Origin: Candidatus Fermentibacterota bacterium
GTDB taxonomy: Bacteria > JAFGKV01
Direction of reading: 5' to 3'
Assembly: GCA_016928395.1 (NCBI GenBank)
Contig: JAFGKV010000154.1
Coordinates: 1 to 28,537, forward strand
DNA length: 28,537 nt
Below the pieces are notes generated by a model that was given only the letters and a program-made list of their open reading frames with translations, made no database searches and had not been told where the DNA came from. Positions 15,560 through 24,317 of the stretch are shown piece by piece; positions within the stretch are counted from its first letter, which is position 1; each line of letters opens with the position of its first letter. The translations under genes were made by a program, and so were the position numbers.

Positions 15560-16473
15560 CGCGTACCCATCAGAACATGCAGGAGGGCGCGCTGGAGGTG
15601 GAGCCTGTTCTCCGCCTGTTGGAACACGATGGCCCGGGTCCCGTCCATGATGGAGTCGGTGATTTCCTCCCCGCGATGGGCGGGCAGGCAATGCATGACC
15701 ACCGCGCCAGGCGAGGCGGCGTCCACCAGCGCATCGTTCACCTGGAACCCGACGAAACGTGCGAGCCGCTCCTGGCGCTCTGCCTCTTGGCCCATGGATG
15801 CCCATACGTCGGCATAGACCACATTGGCACCTTTCACTGCCTCGGCGGGGTCATTCCCCACCACCAGCCGGTTGCCGATCTCCCCATGGGCCGCGTCCAC
15901 AATCTCCCGCGTGGGCTCATACCCCGGGGGCGTGGCAATGGCCAGAGAGATGGGGGTCCTGCGGGCGCTGTTTATGAGGCTGTGGGCCACATTGTTCCCG
16001 TCGCCGATATACGCCACCCGTATGCCCTCCAAGGTGCCGAAGTGCTCGTCGATTGTCATGAGATCGGCCAGGGCCTGACAGGGGTGGTAGAGATCGGTCA
16101 GCCCATTGATGACCGGGATCGTCGCGTGAAGTGACAGCTCCTCGACTTCGCTGTGGGCAAAGGTACGAATCATGATACCGTCGATCATCCTGGACAGCAC
16201 ACGGGCAGCATCGGAGACCGCTTCGCGTTTGCCCAACCCCACCTCTCCGTGGGTGATGTACATGGCATGTCCGCCCAGCTGGACCGCGGCCACCTCGAAG
16301 GACACGCGGGTTCTGAGGCTAGGCTTGGCGAAGACCATGCCCAAGACCTTGCCCTTGAGTGAGTCTACCCTGCCCCCGTGACGGTAGACAGCCTTCAGGT
16401 CTTTGGCCAAGGCCAAGAGATCCGCAACATCCCCGTTTGTCAGGAGATCAATGGAAACTAAGTCCTTCTGCAT
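15556..16473 (-). CDS. argF: Ornithine carbamoyltransferase
   Basis: Makes citrulline from ornithine and carbamoyl phosphate in arginine synthesis. ATG 16473 follows AAGGAGG by 5 nt, giving 305 residues, typical for the family. The carbamoyl-phosphate loop is KPSLRTRVSFE. The conserved HPCQ lies in LTDLYHPCQALADLMT, and the ornithine-side HCLP in MHCLPAHRGEEI. VVYADVWASMGQE is the usual SMG-loop block separating ornithine from aspartate carbamoyltransferases. N-acetylornithine or N-succinylornithine transferase variants cannot be excluded without alignment. It overlaps the gmhAB fusion by 26 nt and the lipoprotein by GTGA. No other arginine gene is present, an unusual setting. Confidence 0.94.
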   Translation of the reverse strand: MQKDLVSIDLLTNGDVADLLALAKDLKAVYRHGGRVDSLKGKVLGMVFAKPSLRTRVSFEVAAVQLGGHAMYITHGEVGLGKREAVSDAARVLSRMIDGIMIRTFAHSEVEELSLHATIPVINGLTDLYHPCQALADLMTIDEHFGTLEGIRVAYIGDGNNVAHSLINSARRTPISLAIATPPGYEPTREIVDAAHGEIGNRLVVGNDPAEAVKGANVVYADVWASMGQEAERQERLARFVGFQVNDALVDAASPGAVVMHCLPAHRGEEITDSIMDGTRAIVFQQAENRLHLQRALLHVLMGTR

Positions 16474-17623
16474 CGCATCCTCCTTCTTCGTGCGCGTCGT
16501 CGTTGACGTAGGCATTTGTGTTGTGAGTCAGAATCCTTTGCACTGCCGCAGGCAGGTTCTCCACCACTACGACATCCCCGGCGCCTTCCCGCGCCCAGGT
16601 CACTCCGTGTCCGGTCTTCACGAGAATGCCGGTAGCCCCGATGCGGGCGGCGGCCTCCATGTCACTCTGGTGATCGCCAATCACCACCGAACGGGCAAGA
16701 TCAAGGCCCAGATCGTCCCGGGCGAGGAAGAAGAGCCCGGGACGGGGTTTCCTGCACCCGCATCCGTCCTCGGGCCGGTGGGGACAGACATACACTGCCG
16801 CAACACGTCCACCCGCATCTCGGATGCGTTCCTCCATGAGACGGTGAATGGTGCGAACCTCCTCGTAGGAGGCCAGTCCGCGTCCGATGATGCTCTGGTT
16901 CGTGACGATAACCACCGGAAGGTCATGGCGAGCCAGTTCGGCCAGTGCCTCGAGAGCACCGGGAAGGAACTGGAACTGCTCCCATCGGGTGACATACCCA
17001 TCGCCCGGGCCCAGAGCATTAATGACACCGTCACGGTCAAGGAACACGGCGGGTCGAAAGACGGGCGCCCGCCTCACCCGTTCCCGCAGTGCCACCGCTG
17101 CGGCATGCCCGATGACCAGATGCGCGTCTTCAATGCGTTCCATGCAATCATCGGGGACGATCACCGCAAGATCCACCATGCCGGCCAACCGGCCTCCCTG
17201 GAATCCCGTGAGGCCCGCAGTCACGGCGCCCATCGCCGCGGCATGCTCCACCGCACGCAGCACATTAGGAGAGTTACCGCTGCCGCTTATGGCGATCACC
17301 AGATCACCCGGCCGCACCAACCCCGCCAGTTGTTCCACAAAAACCCGCTCGTAGGAGGTGTCATTGGCCCACGCCGAGATCAAAGGCACATTATCCACCA
17401 GGGAAATCACCCTCAGGCGGCGATGCCCCGGGCTGGCTGTTCCCTTGCCGAGATCACATGCGAGGTGAGCCGCCGCTGCCGCCGAGCCGCCGTTGCCCAG
17501 CAGGAAAACGGTGGCATCGCGGCGCCAGGCTTTCTCCAGTTCTTCCACCAGGCGATCGATGTCGTCTCGCGGCATGTCCTCCAAGACTCGCGCCACGGCG
17601 CGAAGGTAGCTCTCACTGTTCAC
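16448..17623 (-). CDS. Fused sedoheptulose-7-phosphate isomerase (GmhA) and heptose-1,7-bisphosphate 7-phosphatase (GmhB)
   Basis: A 391-residue two-domain enzyme. Residues 1-185 form a SIS domain: FLLGNGGSAAAAAHLACDLG, VISLVDNVPLISAWANDTSY, DLVIAISGSGNSPNVLRA and the closing EDAHLVIGH, as in GmhA. Residues 190-370 form a HAD phosphatase: PAVFLDRDGVIN (Asp196, Asp198), VIVTNQS, the GmhB-type zinc loop CPHRPEDGCGCRKPRPG (Cys280, His282, Cys288, Cys290) and VVIGDHQSDMEAA. Together they would carry out two steps from sedoheptulose 7-phosphate toward ADP- or GDP-heptose, with an outside kinase between them. GTG 17623 overlaps the GT2 stop as GTGA and has GGTGGAGG 6 nt upstream. The tail after about 370 is unstructured and partly encoded over the argF start. 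Confidence 0.92.
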   Translation of the reverse strand: MNSESYLRAVARVLEDMPRDDIDRLVEELEKAWRRDATVFLLGNGGSAAAAAHLACDLGKGTASPGHRRLRVISLVDNVPLISAWANDTSYERVFVEQLAGLVRPGDLVIAISGSGNSPNVLRAVEHAAAMGAVTAGLTGFQGGRLAGMVDLAVIVPDDCMERIEDAHLVIGHAAAVALRERVRRAPVFRPAVFLDRDGVINALGPGDGYVTRWEQFQFLPGALEALAELARHDLPVVIVTNQSIIGRGLASYEEVRTIHRLMEERIRDAGGRVAAVYVCPHRPEDGCGCRKPRPGLFFLARDDLGLDLARSVVIGDHQSDMEAAARIGATGILVKTGHGVTWAREGAGDVVVVENLPAAVQRILTHNTNAYVNDDAHEEGGCDAEGLSFH

Positions 17624-18627
17624 TCACAACCTCCACCTCTTCCCATCTGCAGGGCCAGGGCTCGCTGCACCACGTCAATCTCGGCGTAAGGACGCCCCAT
17701 GAGCCGTGCAAGATTGGCGCGAACAAGCCTCGCAAGGAGCAAGCCGGACAAAAGGAGACGATGCGCCAGCAGGGCGTTGCGCCCATAGTGCTTCCGTATG
17801 AACCGATGCTTTCCCTTGTAGAACTGCAGCACCAAACCTCTGCCCCAAAGCTTGCTCACCGTCTGGCTGCCGAAGTGGGTCACCAGAGCATCAGAGAGAA
17901 ACCACGTCTCCCATCCTGCTTGACGAAACCGGTAGCACCAGTCGGTCTCCTCGTGGAAAATCGGGTATCCCTCGTCCTTGAGACCGATCTGCTCTACTGC
18001 ACTCCGGCGCACCAAGATGCAGGCGCCAATCACCCAATCAACCCCGCACGGGCTGTCGTGATCCCAGTACTCCAGTACCGCATGCCGGCGCCACGAGTTG
18101 GGCATACGCCGCCAGGGTAGCAGATGCTGCAGCACCAGACGCCTGTTGGTCAGGAAGTTCCGGCAGGAAGGTTGCAGCGTACCGTCGCCGTTGAGAAGCC
18201 GCGGGCCGACCACAGCGACCCGGGGATTCTCCCGTAGGAAGGCCACCAACCGATCCACGGCACCGGCATGGAGGACTGTGTCGGGGTTAAGGCAGAGAAG
18301 GAACTCCCCGCGGCTAACCAGAATCGCCTGATTGGTGGCGCCCGTGAACCAGTTGTTGAACCGATTGGCGATGAGCATCACATCCCGGGCATGCTCCAGG
18401 GCCTCCACCGAACCATCGGTGGAGCCGTTGTCCACCACGATGATCTCGTACGGAATCTCCACGGTGTCCCGCACGGAACCCAGGCATCCCAGCAGAAGGT
18501 CTCTGCTATTGGTGTTCACGATCAGGATAGAGAGGGGGAGTGAGGGGGTTATCCGGGGCAGTGCCTCCTCCGGCGCACAGGGAGAGGAGCCCAAGGTCGC
18601 GGCAGTGATGGGACGAGCTGACGGCAT
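17620..18627 (-). CDS. Family 2 glycosyltransferase (rhamnosyltransferase-like)
   Basis: 335 residues, GT-A fold. Landmarks are LSILIVNTNSRDLLLGCLGS, YEIIVVDNGSTDGSVEAL (nucleotide-sugar binding), FNNWFTGATNQAI, FLLCLNPDTVLHAGAV (DXD-type metal site as NPD), DWVIGACILVRRSAV and IFHEETDWCYRFRQAGW (catalytic-base ED motif). This block order is that of the RfbF/WbbL-like GT2 group, which adds deoxyhexoses or other sugars to O-antigen or cell-wall glycans. The C-terminal stretch after LVLQFYKGKHRFIRKHYG is helical and basic and may associate with the membrane. ATG 18627 lies 19 nt after the upstream radical SAM stop. It is coupled to gmhAB by GTGA, which fits a role in a heptose-containing glycan, though its acceptor and donor cannot be read from sequence. 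Confidence 0.9.
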   Translation of the reverse strand: MPSARPITAATLGSSPCAPEEALPRITPSLPLSILIVNTNSRDLLLGCLGSVRDTVEIPYEIIVVDNGSTDGSVEALEHARDVMLIANRFNNWFTGATNQAILVSRGEFLLCLNPDTVLHAGAVDRLVAFLRENPRVAVVGPRLLNGDGTLQPSCRNFLTNRRLVLQHLLPWRRMPNSWRRHAVLEYWDHDSPCGVDWVIGACILVRRSAVEQIGLKDEGYPIFHEETDWCYRFRQAGWETWFLSDALVTHFGSQTVSKLWGRGLVLQFYKGKHRFIRKHYGRNALLAHRLLLSGLLLARLVRANLARLMGRPYAEIDVVQRALALQMGRGGGCE

Positions 18628-18646
18628 TCCCTATGGCCTGCCTTCT

Positions 18647-19717
18647 TTACGAGTGAATCAAGGCCGGAACGTACCGTCGCCATCGGCGAAGGCGCTCGCC
18701 AGGAGTCGGGCTGAACGTGCAGTTCATGATGCTGCAGCCCCTGGTGCAGGCCCGCACCAGCGCGCGCCCTCTGGCGGCTTCATCCCCGAACCACTGGCGG
18801 CGGATAGGGCCGTCATTCACATGGCCGAACGGCGGGAGATAGGGACAGAAGCGGAGATCGCCGGAAGGGCTGATTCCCAAAGATGCAACGCCAACGGTGC
18901 AGGGGACGATTTGCCGTTCCGGGTCCTCATAGTAGCGAGGCAAGAGGGCCAGCTGCCGCCAAGGATTCAGCACAGGCCAACCGCTGCGAGAACCCGCGCG
19001 AAGCTGCTCCACCACGGCTCTGACCCGGGCCGGTTCCACCCCCAAGCCTAGCGCGCGATACCATGATGAATCGCGGGCCGACCCAAACGGCTCTCCTAAG
19101 GGCTGCACCGTGAACCCACCGATTCCCTGGGCGGCGGTCCATTGGGCCAGGGGGGCTATCTGATCCACGTTCAGACTGGTCAGCACCGCGGCAATCCGAA
19201 GCCGGCGGCCCATGCCGGCCGCGCACAGATCCTTGGCCAGATCCATGACGCGCCGGTGGGCGCCGGGGGCACGGTGCAAGGCATCATGGGGGCCGGAATC
19301 CAGAGAGTCGAGAGAGAGCGTAAGCGATACCAGGGGCCACGCGACGACGTCGGCCGGGTCAATATCCGGCGCACCATTGGTCACTACCGAAGGAAGAAGC
19401 CCACAGTCGGCGGCGATCTGTACGATGTCGCCCAGGTCGGAGCGGAGGAATGGCTCTCCTCCGGCCAGCCCGACGTGCGTTGGCCCCATCCACACCGCCA
19501 GTTCATCGAACACCTCTCGCCACTTTTCCGGGCCGAACTCATCATGCTGTTCGCGCCAGACCTGGCAATGCATGCAGCGATACGTGCAACGACTGGTGAG
19601 GCCTATGGCCACCGACAGGGGAGGCCCAAAAGGGGTCAGTCTCGTGCGGCACGCCCACGCCAGCATGCTGTGCCACAGGTGAGTCACCCCCGCCGCGGCC
19701 ATGGTGCGGCGGTTCAC
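18647..19717 (-). CDS. Radical SAM/SPASM-domain protein (downstream of the AP-superfamily gene)
   Basis: 356 residues from GTG 19717, which overlaps the upstream stop as GTGA. The cluster motif is LTSRCTYRCMHCQVW (Cys44, Cys48, Cys51), followed by GLAGGEPFLRSDL and LTLSLDSLDSG. A SPASM-like C-terminus begins at CTVGVASLGISPSGDLRFCP and includes GHVNDGPIRRQW and CTRGCSIMNC, consistent with auxiliary iron-sulfur ligands. SPASM enzymes mostly modify peptides or proteins or mature enzymes, but no small precursor peptide is obvious next to it. A very basic tail (RLRRWRRYV) ends the protein. The target is unknown. It is sequence-distinct from the other SPASM-type protein two genes upstream. Confidence 0.88.
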   Translation of the reverse strand: MNRRTMAAAGVTHLWHSMLAWACRTRLTPFGPPLSVAIGLTSRCTYRCMHCQVWREQHDEFGPEKWREVFDELAVWMGPTHVGLAGGEPFLRSDLGDIVQIAADCGLLPSVVTNGAPDIDPADVVAWPLVSLTLSLDSLDSGPHDALHRAPGAHRRVMDLAKDLCAAGMGRRLRIAAVLTSLNVDQIAPLAQWTAAQGIGGFTVQPLGEPFGSARDSSWYRALGLGVEPARVRAVVEQLRAGSRSGWPVLNPWRQLALLPRYYEDPERQIVPCTVGVASLGISPSGDLRFCPYLPPFGHVNDGPIRRQWFGDEAARGRALVRACTRGCSIMNCTFSPTPGERLRRWRRYVPALIHS

Positions 19718-21486
19718 CTGATATACCCGAGAACCCGTAGCTGCTCGATGATGGCGGCGTCGCCCGACTCTCCGCTCTCCGCAGTCCGCCTGCCGACACG
19801 GGGTCCATAGCTTGGAACGGTGGGGATCTGCTGGCGAGCAAATCGCGGTGAGAATGCGTCACTCAACACTTTTCCCTCCAGGTCATCGGCCACAGGAAGC
19901 CCCAGGACGGCCAAAACAGTGGGCGCGATGTCATGAAGGCGGGCGCCGACAAGCCGAGCGCCTCGCTTGAACGGGGCGCCATGAAGAATCACGATGCCCG
20001 GCGGCCCCTCGGTGTGCTGCCCTGAGGCTCCGGGCTGCCATCGGTTCCATCGGGTGAGCCCGAAGCATTGAGGGCCGAGTTGAAGGGAATCCGACAGCGG
20101 TGCATGCAGGTTGATGGTCGCGGCCACATCCGCCTGGGCGAAGACATAGACCACGAACTCCCCGGCCTTGTAGCTCTTGTCGTGGGCGGTGAGCATCCGC
20201 ACATCCTTGAAGATCGGCTCGCCCGAGGGCATGGCCTGGAGAGCGGCCAGATCGGCGGTCAGCTTCGCCGCCGTTGGCTCCAGATCTGCGGCAGCGACTG
20301 TCCCGTCGGGTTCACGACCCACTACGGAGACAGTGAGCAGGCGCATCTGGCGAGACTCGGCATGAACATAGGCGCGGGATCGGGCAAGATCGGGGCTGCC
20401 GTCAGGCTTTAGGGTGAGCCACCCCATGTCTTGCAGCAGACCCTCAACATCGAAGAGATCGTTGATACACCGTTCGGCCGTGCTGCTCTCCATTCCGTGG
20501 TCTGATAGGATCACCACGGGCGCAGACCTGTGCCTGCAGAGCCGGCCAACTACGCCGTCCAGAAACCGATAGTACTCCGGCACCAGCGGCGCAAAGATGC
20601 GCTGCTCTTCGGGATCCAGCGTGAAATCCTGGGGCCGCCAGTACTTCCACAGCAGGTGTTGACATACATCCAAATACCAGAAGTACGGTGCCACGACCCG
20701 CAGGGACCGATCACGATCCATGAGATAGTGCGTGATGCGCTCTGTCGCATAGTCCATTGCCATGATGCGGCGATACGCGCTAATGCGCTCACCCAGATCA
20801 TCCAGATACCGTGCCACATCTGGCACTGAGCCGCGCCACGGCACCGAGCCTTCCTCGACGCCACGCCGCCACGCAGCGAACTGGGCGCGAACCTCCCTGA
20901 TAAGCCGTTCCTGCTCCGGGGGCAACGCACCGTCAAACACGCCGGCCTGGGCCAGGTCCTCTCGAAGACCCGGGGGAAAGGCGGTGTGCTCGACTGCCGC
21001 GTCATGCACGCGGTCTGTCACCATGTACCCGTCAATGGTCTCCGCCGGCCAGGTGGCCCACCATCCCACGAATGCAGATCGCACGCCGTGATCCGTGCAG
21101 ACGTTCCACAGCGCCGGAACCAGACGTTCGTTGGAGGATAGGGCCGACAGCATCTCATGCTCTCCCCGTTCATCCAATTTGAGAACCCGGAAGGAGATTC
21201 CGTGCTTGTCAGGAGACTGCCCGGTAGCGATGGTGGTCCAGAGGGCTGGCGAGGCCGTGGGCACATAGGTCGCGAGCTCCCCGGCCGTACCGGTTCTGAC
21301 GAACTCGGCAAGGTTCGGCAGTTGGCCTTGGGCCATCAACTCATCCATTGAATCCCAGTTGGCGGCATCCAAACCGATGATCAGGAGCGGGCCTCGTTCG
21401 CCCCCACAGCGGGCGCACAAGACGAGCGCAGCCAGCATGGCAGCGCGCAACAAGCCACACCGAAACGGTTTCAGTGGATGGGCCAT
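19714..21486 (-). CDS. Exported alkaline-phosphatase-superfamily enzyme (type I phosphodiesterase/nucleotide pyrophosphatase-like)
   Basis: ATG 21486 is preceded by GAGGAGG at 6 nt. The 590-residue product starts with a signal sequence (PFRCGLLRAAMLAALVLCAR); the cysteines near its end do not form a clean lipobox. Metal and nucleophile motifs of the superfamily are visible: LLIIGLDAANWD (Asp40), PTASPALWTTIATGQSPDKH (Thr/Ser nucleophile near 77-79), VVILSDHGMES and LHDIAPTVLAVLGLP. The C-terminus EQLRVLGYIR is common in this group. Such enzymes hydrolyse phosphodiesters or transfer phosphoethanolamine or similar groups outside the cytoplasm. The exact reaction is unknown. It lies between two radical SAM/SPASM genes, 11 nt after one and GTGA-coupled to the other. 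Confidence 0.88.
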   Translation of the reverse strand: MAHPLKPFRCGLLRAAMLAALVLCARCGGERGPLLIIGLDAANWDSMDELMAQGQLPNLAEFVRTGTAGELATYVPTASPALWTTIATGQSPDKHGISFRVLKLDERGEHEMLSALSSNERLVPALWNVCTDHGVRSAFVGWWATWPAETIDGYMVTDRVHDAAVEHTAFPPGLREDLAQAGVFDGALPPEQERLIREVRAQFAAWRRGVEEGSVPWRGSVPDVARYLDDLGERISAYRRIMAMDYATERITHYLMDRDRSLRVVAPYFWYLDVCQHLLWKYWRPQDFTLDPEEQRIFAPLVPEYYRFLDGVVGRLCRHRSAPVVILSDHGMESSTAERCINDLFDVEGLLQDMGWLTLKPDGSPDLARSRAYVHAESRQMRLLTVSVVGREPDGTVAAADLEPTAAKLTADLAALQAMPSGEPIFKDVRMLTAHDKSYKAGEFVVYVFAQADVAATINLHAPLSDSLQLGPQCFGLTRWNRWQPGASGQHTEGPPGIVILHGAPFKRGARLVGARLHDIAPTVLAVLGLPVADDLEGKVLSDAFSPRFARQQIPTVPSYGPRVGRRTAESGESGDAAIIEQLRVLGYIR

Positions 21487-21497
21487 CCGCGACCTCC

Positions 21498-22466
21498 TCA
21501 CCCGGTAGAATCCACCCAGAGACGCCGCCCTGCGACCCGCCACAGAGCTCGTCGAATATCATGTACGATGGGATGATACTTCCACCACACTGCATCGCAG
21601 GATGCGCACAGAGGAAGACCCTCGCGGCGATTGGATGCGACACGTTGCCGTACCTCCATAAGCCGGTCACCGTGCCACACATCCGTGAGGCTCTGGCGGA
21701 CGAGATCGCCCACCGGATGCGCCCCGTTCAGGTCGGCGCAGCACAGGAACACTCGCCCATCCCAGCCCACGCTCATGCCCTGCCACAGGGGTTGGCATGG
21801 GTGGTAGCGGCGGCCTCGGAGCACGACTTCCTCACTGCGAAGCTGTCCTCCCCACCCGTGGGGCGCAAGACGGAGTATGCGATCCGGTCCCGGAGAACCA
21901 AGGAGCGCAGCCACGCGGGAGTCCGAGATGACTGCCTCATCAGGAGGCTGGATGATCTGGAGCGTGGTGCGCGGCCCGCGCCCGCCCAAGCGACGGCGCA
22001 TCTCGTGAAAACCGCGAACGTTCTCAACCATCGTATCCAGATCCGCACCGCGCTGGACTTGGCGAATCCGCTCATTGTCCACGCCATTGATGCTGAACGA
22101 CACATCGTCCAGTCCTGCCTCGATGAGGGATCGGGCCCGATCCCCGTCCAGCAGCATCGCATTGGTGTGCAGCACGGTGCGCAATCCCCGTGCTGAAGCA
22201 GCGGCAACCAGGTCTCCAATGCTCGGATGCAGGAGCGGTTCTCCCGCGAGGAAAAACCTGATTTCACCCACCCCGGCATCCGCGGCCTGGGCCAGGATGG
22301 ATTCCGCCAGAGAAAGCTCAAGAAGCCCTCCCGGCCGCGCCGAAGAGGCAACACACCACCTGCACGAGAGATTGCACCGATTGGTGGGCTCCAGGTTCAG
22401 GTAGGCCGGCGCGCCGAGAATACCAGACCGATGGAGATACCACTGGAGACGCCAGGCAACGGCCAC
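21498..22466 (-). CDS. Radical SAM/SPASM-domain protein (upstream of the AP-superfamily gene)
   Basis: 322 residues from GTG 22466, 3 nt after the stop of the ACT-like gene and without a clear Shine-Dalgarno, so reinitiation is likely. The cluster motif is EPTNRCNLSCRWCVAS (Cys31, Cys35, Cys38), followed by FFLAGEPLLHPSIGDLV and VSFSINGVDNERIRQVQRG, typical of MoaA/SPASM enzymes. The SPASM region begins at CQPLWQGMSVGWDGRVFLCC, continues with HPVGDLVRQSLTDVWHG and closes with LPLCASCDA. The final CASC pair and the CC pair would hold an auxiliary cluster. Substrate unknown. Confidence 0.88.
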   Translation of the reverse strand: MAVAWRLQWYLHRSGILGAPAYLNLEPTNRCNLSCRWCVASSARPGGLLELSLAESILAQAADAGVGEIRFFLAGEPLLHPSIGDLVAAASARGLRTVLHTNAMLLDGDRARSLIEAGLDDVSFSINGVDNERIRQVQRGADLDTMVENVRGFHEMRRRLGGRGPRTTLQIIQPPDEAVISDSRVAALLGSPGPDRILRLAPHGWGGQLRSEEVVLRGRRYHPCQPLWQGMSVGWDGRVFLCCADLNGAHPVGDLVRQSLTDVWHGDRLMEVRQRVASNRREGLPLCASCDAVWWKYHPIVHDIRRALWRVAGRRLWVDSTG

Positions 22467-22469
22467 GGT

Positions 22470-24305
22470 TCAGGGCGCGGCGTCGGCGCCTGTCATCAGA
22501 CAGGCCGCTACCACGCGCACAGCCGCAACGTCAAGGGGAGCACCGCCCTGTCCCACCACCCTGCACAGAGTGAGATCGGCGTCACCGACGTGCACCTGGC
22601 TGACCGTGACATCAGCACGCACCTGGAGATCGGATATGCACGACGGGATGCCGTGCCCCTGTTCCATGGCAACGGCCATGAGGGCAGCCACGGGAGTACC
22701 TTCGTCGTTCTGCGTGAATTCGTATGCCACTACGGGGTTGGTCGTTGGCTGCCCGAGATCGGCAATCCCCTCCACAACCTGGCTGGCCAAACGGGTGAGC
22801 GACACCATGTCCTGCTGGCTCATGCCCAGGCGGGAAAACTCGTCCATGGAGTAGAAAACTTGGTCAGCCAAGGCCTTCTGGCGATCGGAAAGGCTGGCTT
22901 CTATGCCTTTCAACCGGGTAGTTTCCATCCGGCGCATACCCTCATCGAAGTCCCGGAACGCGGGGAAGACCTCGCGGATCCTCTCCTTGATAGCCAGGTA
23001 CACCCCCTCGGTGTCCTCAAACTGCCCAAGATCGACAGAGATGTTCATGATGAAGAAACGCTGGTCTCGCACTGTTCGGGCGGGCACTACCGACCCGATG
23101 CTCACGCCTGGAATGCTCTGCAGCAGTTCCGGCAACCTTTGTGCGGGCCTGATTTCGGCCTGGGCCGCAGCATACACCACTATGACCTTGAACCCGGCAG
23201 TGGTCGTTTCCCGGGAAGTAAGGGCAATGTAGACCTGGGTGAGACCACTGGTGCCCTGTTCCTTCATGAGAAAGGGAATGACCGCACGGGCATACTGCTC
23301 GAATCCGCCCCGGGATTCGATGCGCTTTGCCCAGGCTGCTCGCCGCCCGGTAATCAACTCGGTGAGTTTGCGTTCCAACTGGGCATGGTGGAGTTCGGTC
23401 AGGGTCCGCCCCTGCCCTGCGCCAATCTCGAGCCGGATAAAGACCAGTGCGTCTCTGGTGGTGAAGTCAATGAGGTGATACTGCTCGTAGAACCCCAGCG
23501 TCTCGCCTACCACCCGGAGACAATCCTCCACTGATACGTCGCCTCTGAGGCCAACCACCGTGATGCAGGTGCGGGTTTCCCGCATGGCGCTGCGGGGCTC
23601 GACACTGACCACGCCGAGGCCGCCCGAGTGTCGGACCTTCTCCAGGAGCCGATAGTTGGAAACCACCTGATAGGCCAACTCCTGGGGCGGCCACGCCATC
23701 ATGTACTCGTCTGACCGTCCTCCAAAGAACTTCGCGCACTCTCCCATGGGGTCGGTGATCTCCTGGAGCTCATGGTCGTTACACATGCGTTCCAGCTCTT
23801 CGATGACATGTGTCAGGACCTTGAGCTTCTTTGCCTCCCTCGCCAACAGAATTGCCTTTGCCCGCCGGCCTACGCTCAGCTTTCTCAGGTGCGCTACAAT
23901 GTCGTCCAATTCCCCATCCAGCCGCGCGATCTCCTCGTCGCTGGAAAGGCCCAGCGCCATGACGAAGACGCCGATTTCGACCTTCTTGTCTTGAAGCACG
24001 AAGCCATGAGCGAATTGGACATTCCAGCCTCGCTCGTGGACGACACCCAGACACACTTCGCCCATGCCCGGCCAGTCATCGGACATAGCCGCCAGGGCCA
24101 CGACGTGCCGGAACCGTCCCTTGACCAAGGGTCGATAGCGCAGGATCTCCACCGCGACGCCTCGGGGACTCGCCCGCCACGTGGCATATGCCGACCGCAA
24201 GAGTTTGATCTCGCGGCGTGACGGAAAGAAGGCCCGCGGAGCCTCCAGCGTCAGCTCGCTGACACAATCAAGGGGCGAGTCAGGCGGGGAGCCTTGACGT
24301 GTCAC
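22470..24305 (-). CDS. Large cytoplasmic protein with ACT-like segments, function unknown
   Basis: 611 residues if GTG 24305 is used; ATG 24326 adds seven residues but lacks a ribosome-binding site. No signal peptide or membrane segment. Residues 67-118 look like an ACT fold (VVALAAMSDDWPGMGEVCLG, then ERGWNVQFAHGFVL, then GVFVMALGL). Other beta-alpha-beta segments resemble further ACT-like repeats: RTCITVVGLRGDVSVEDCLR to ALVFIRLEIG (246-294), FKVIVVYAAAQAEIRPA with IPGVSIGSVVP (372-408), and FFIMNISVDLGQFEDTEGVY (417-436). A middle helical part (140-230) is charged and includes FFGGRSDEYMMAWPPQELAY. The arrangement recalls the N-terminal regulatory part of the large NAD-glutamate dehydrogenases, but no dehydrogenase domain follows. 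I assign no function. Confidence 0.8.
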   Translation of the reverse strand: MTRQGSPPDSPLDCVSELTLEAPRAFFPSRREIKLLRSAYATWRASPRGVAVEILRYRPLVKGRFRHVVALAAMSDDWPGMGEVCLGVVHERGWNVQFAHGFVLQDKKVEIGVFVMALGLSSDEEIARLDGELDDIVAHLRKLSVGRRAKAILLAREAKKLKVLTHVIEELERMCNDHELQEITDPMGECAKFFGGRSDEYMMAWPPQELAYQVVSNYRLLEKVRHSGGLGVVSVEPRSAMRETRTCITVVGLRGDVSVEDCLRVVGETLGFYEQYHLIDFTTRDALVFIRLEIGAGQGRTLTELHHAQLERKLTELITGRRAAWAKRIESRGGFEQYARAVIPFLMKEQGTSGLTQVYIALTSRETTTAGFKVIVVYAAAQAEIRPAQRLPELLQSIPGVSIGSVVPARTVRDQRFFIMNISVDLGQFEDTEGVYLAIKERIREVFPAFRDFDEGMRRMETTRLKGIEASLSDRQKALADQVFYSMDEFSRLGMSQQDMVSLTRLASQVVEGIADLGQPTTNPVVAYEFTQNDEGTPVAALMAVAMEQGHGIPSCISDLQVRADVTVSQVHVGDADLTLCRVVGQGGAPLDVAAVRVVAACLMTGADAAP

Positions 24306-24311
24306 AGGCAT

Positions 24312-24317
24312 CTCCTC
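24312..24317 (-). promoter_or_regulatory. Shine-Dalgarno favouring GTG 24305 for the ACT-like gene
   Basis: GAGGAG on the minus strand lies 6 nt before GTG 24305 and downstream of ATG 24326, which has no purine-rich site. ATG 24311 would sit directly against it and is too close. Confidence 0.5.

Noticed and set aside
16403-17689. 428-codon open frame on the plus strand
   Set aside because: It is antisense to gmhAB and argF, whose motifs are complete; the protein is rich in His, Arg and Gly as expected of a shadow frame.
22227-23534. 435-codon open frame on the plus strand
   Set aside because: It lies antisense to the ACT-like and radical SAM genes, has no ribosome-binding site, and its protein shows no domain pattern; high G+C makes such long shadow frames common.
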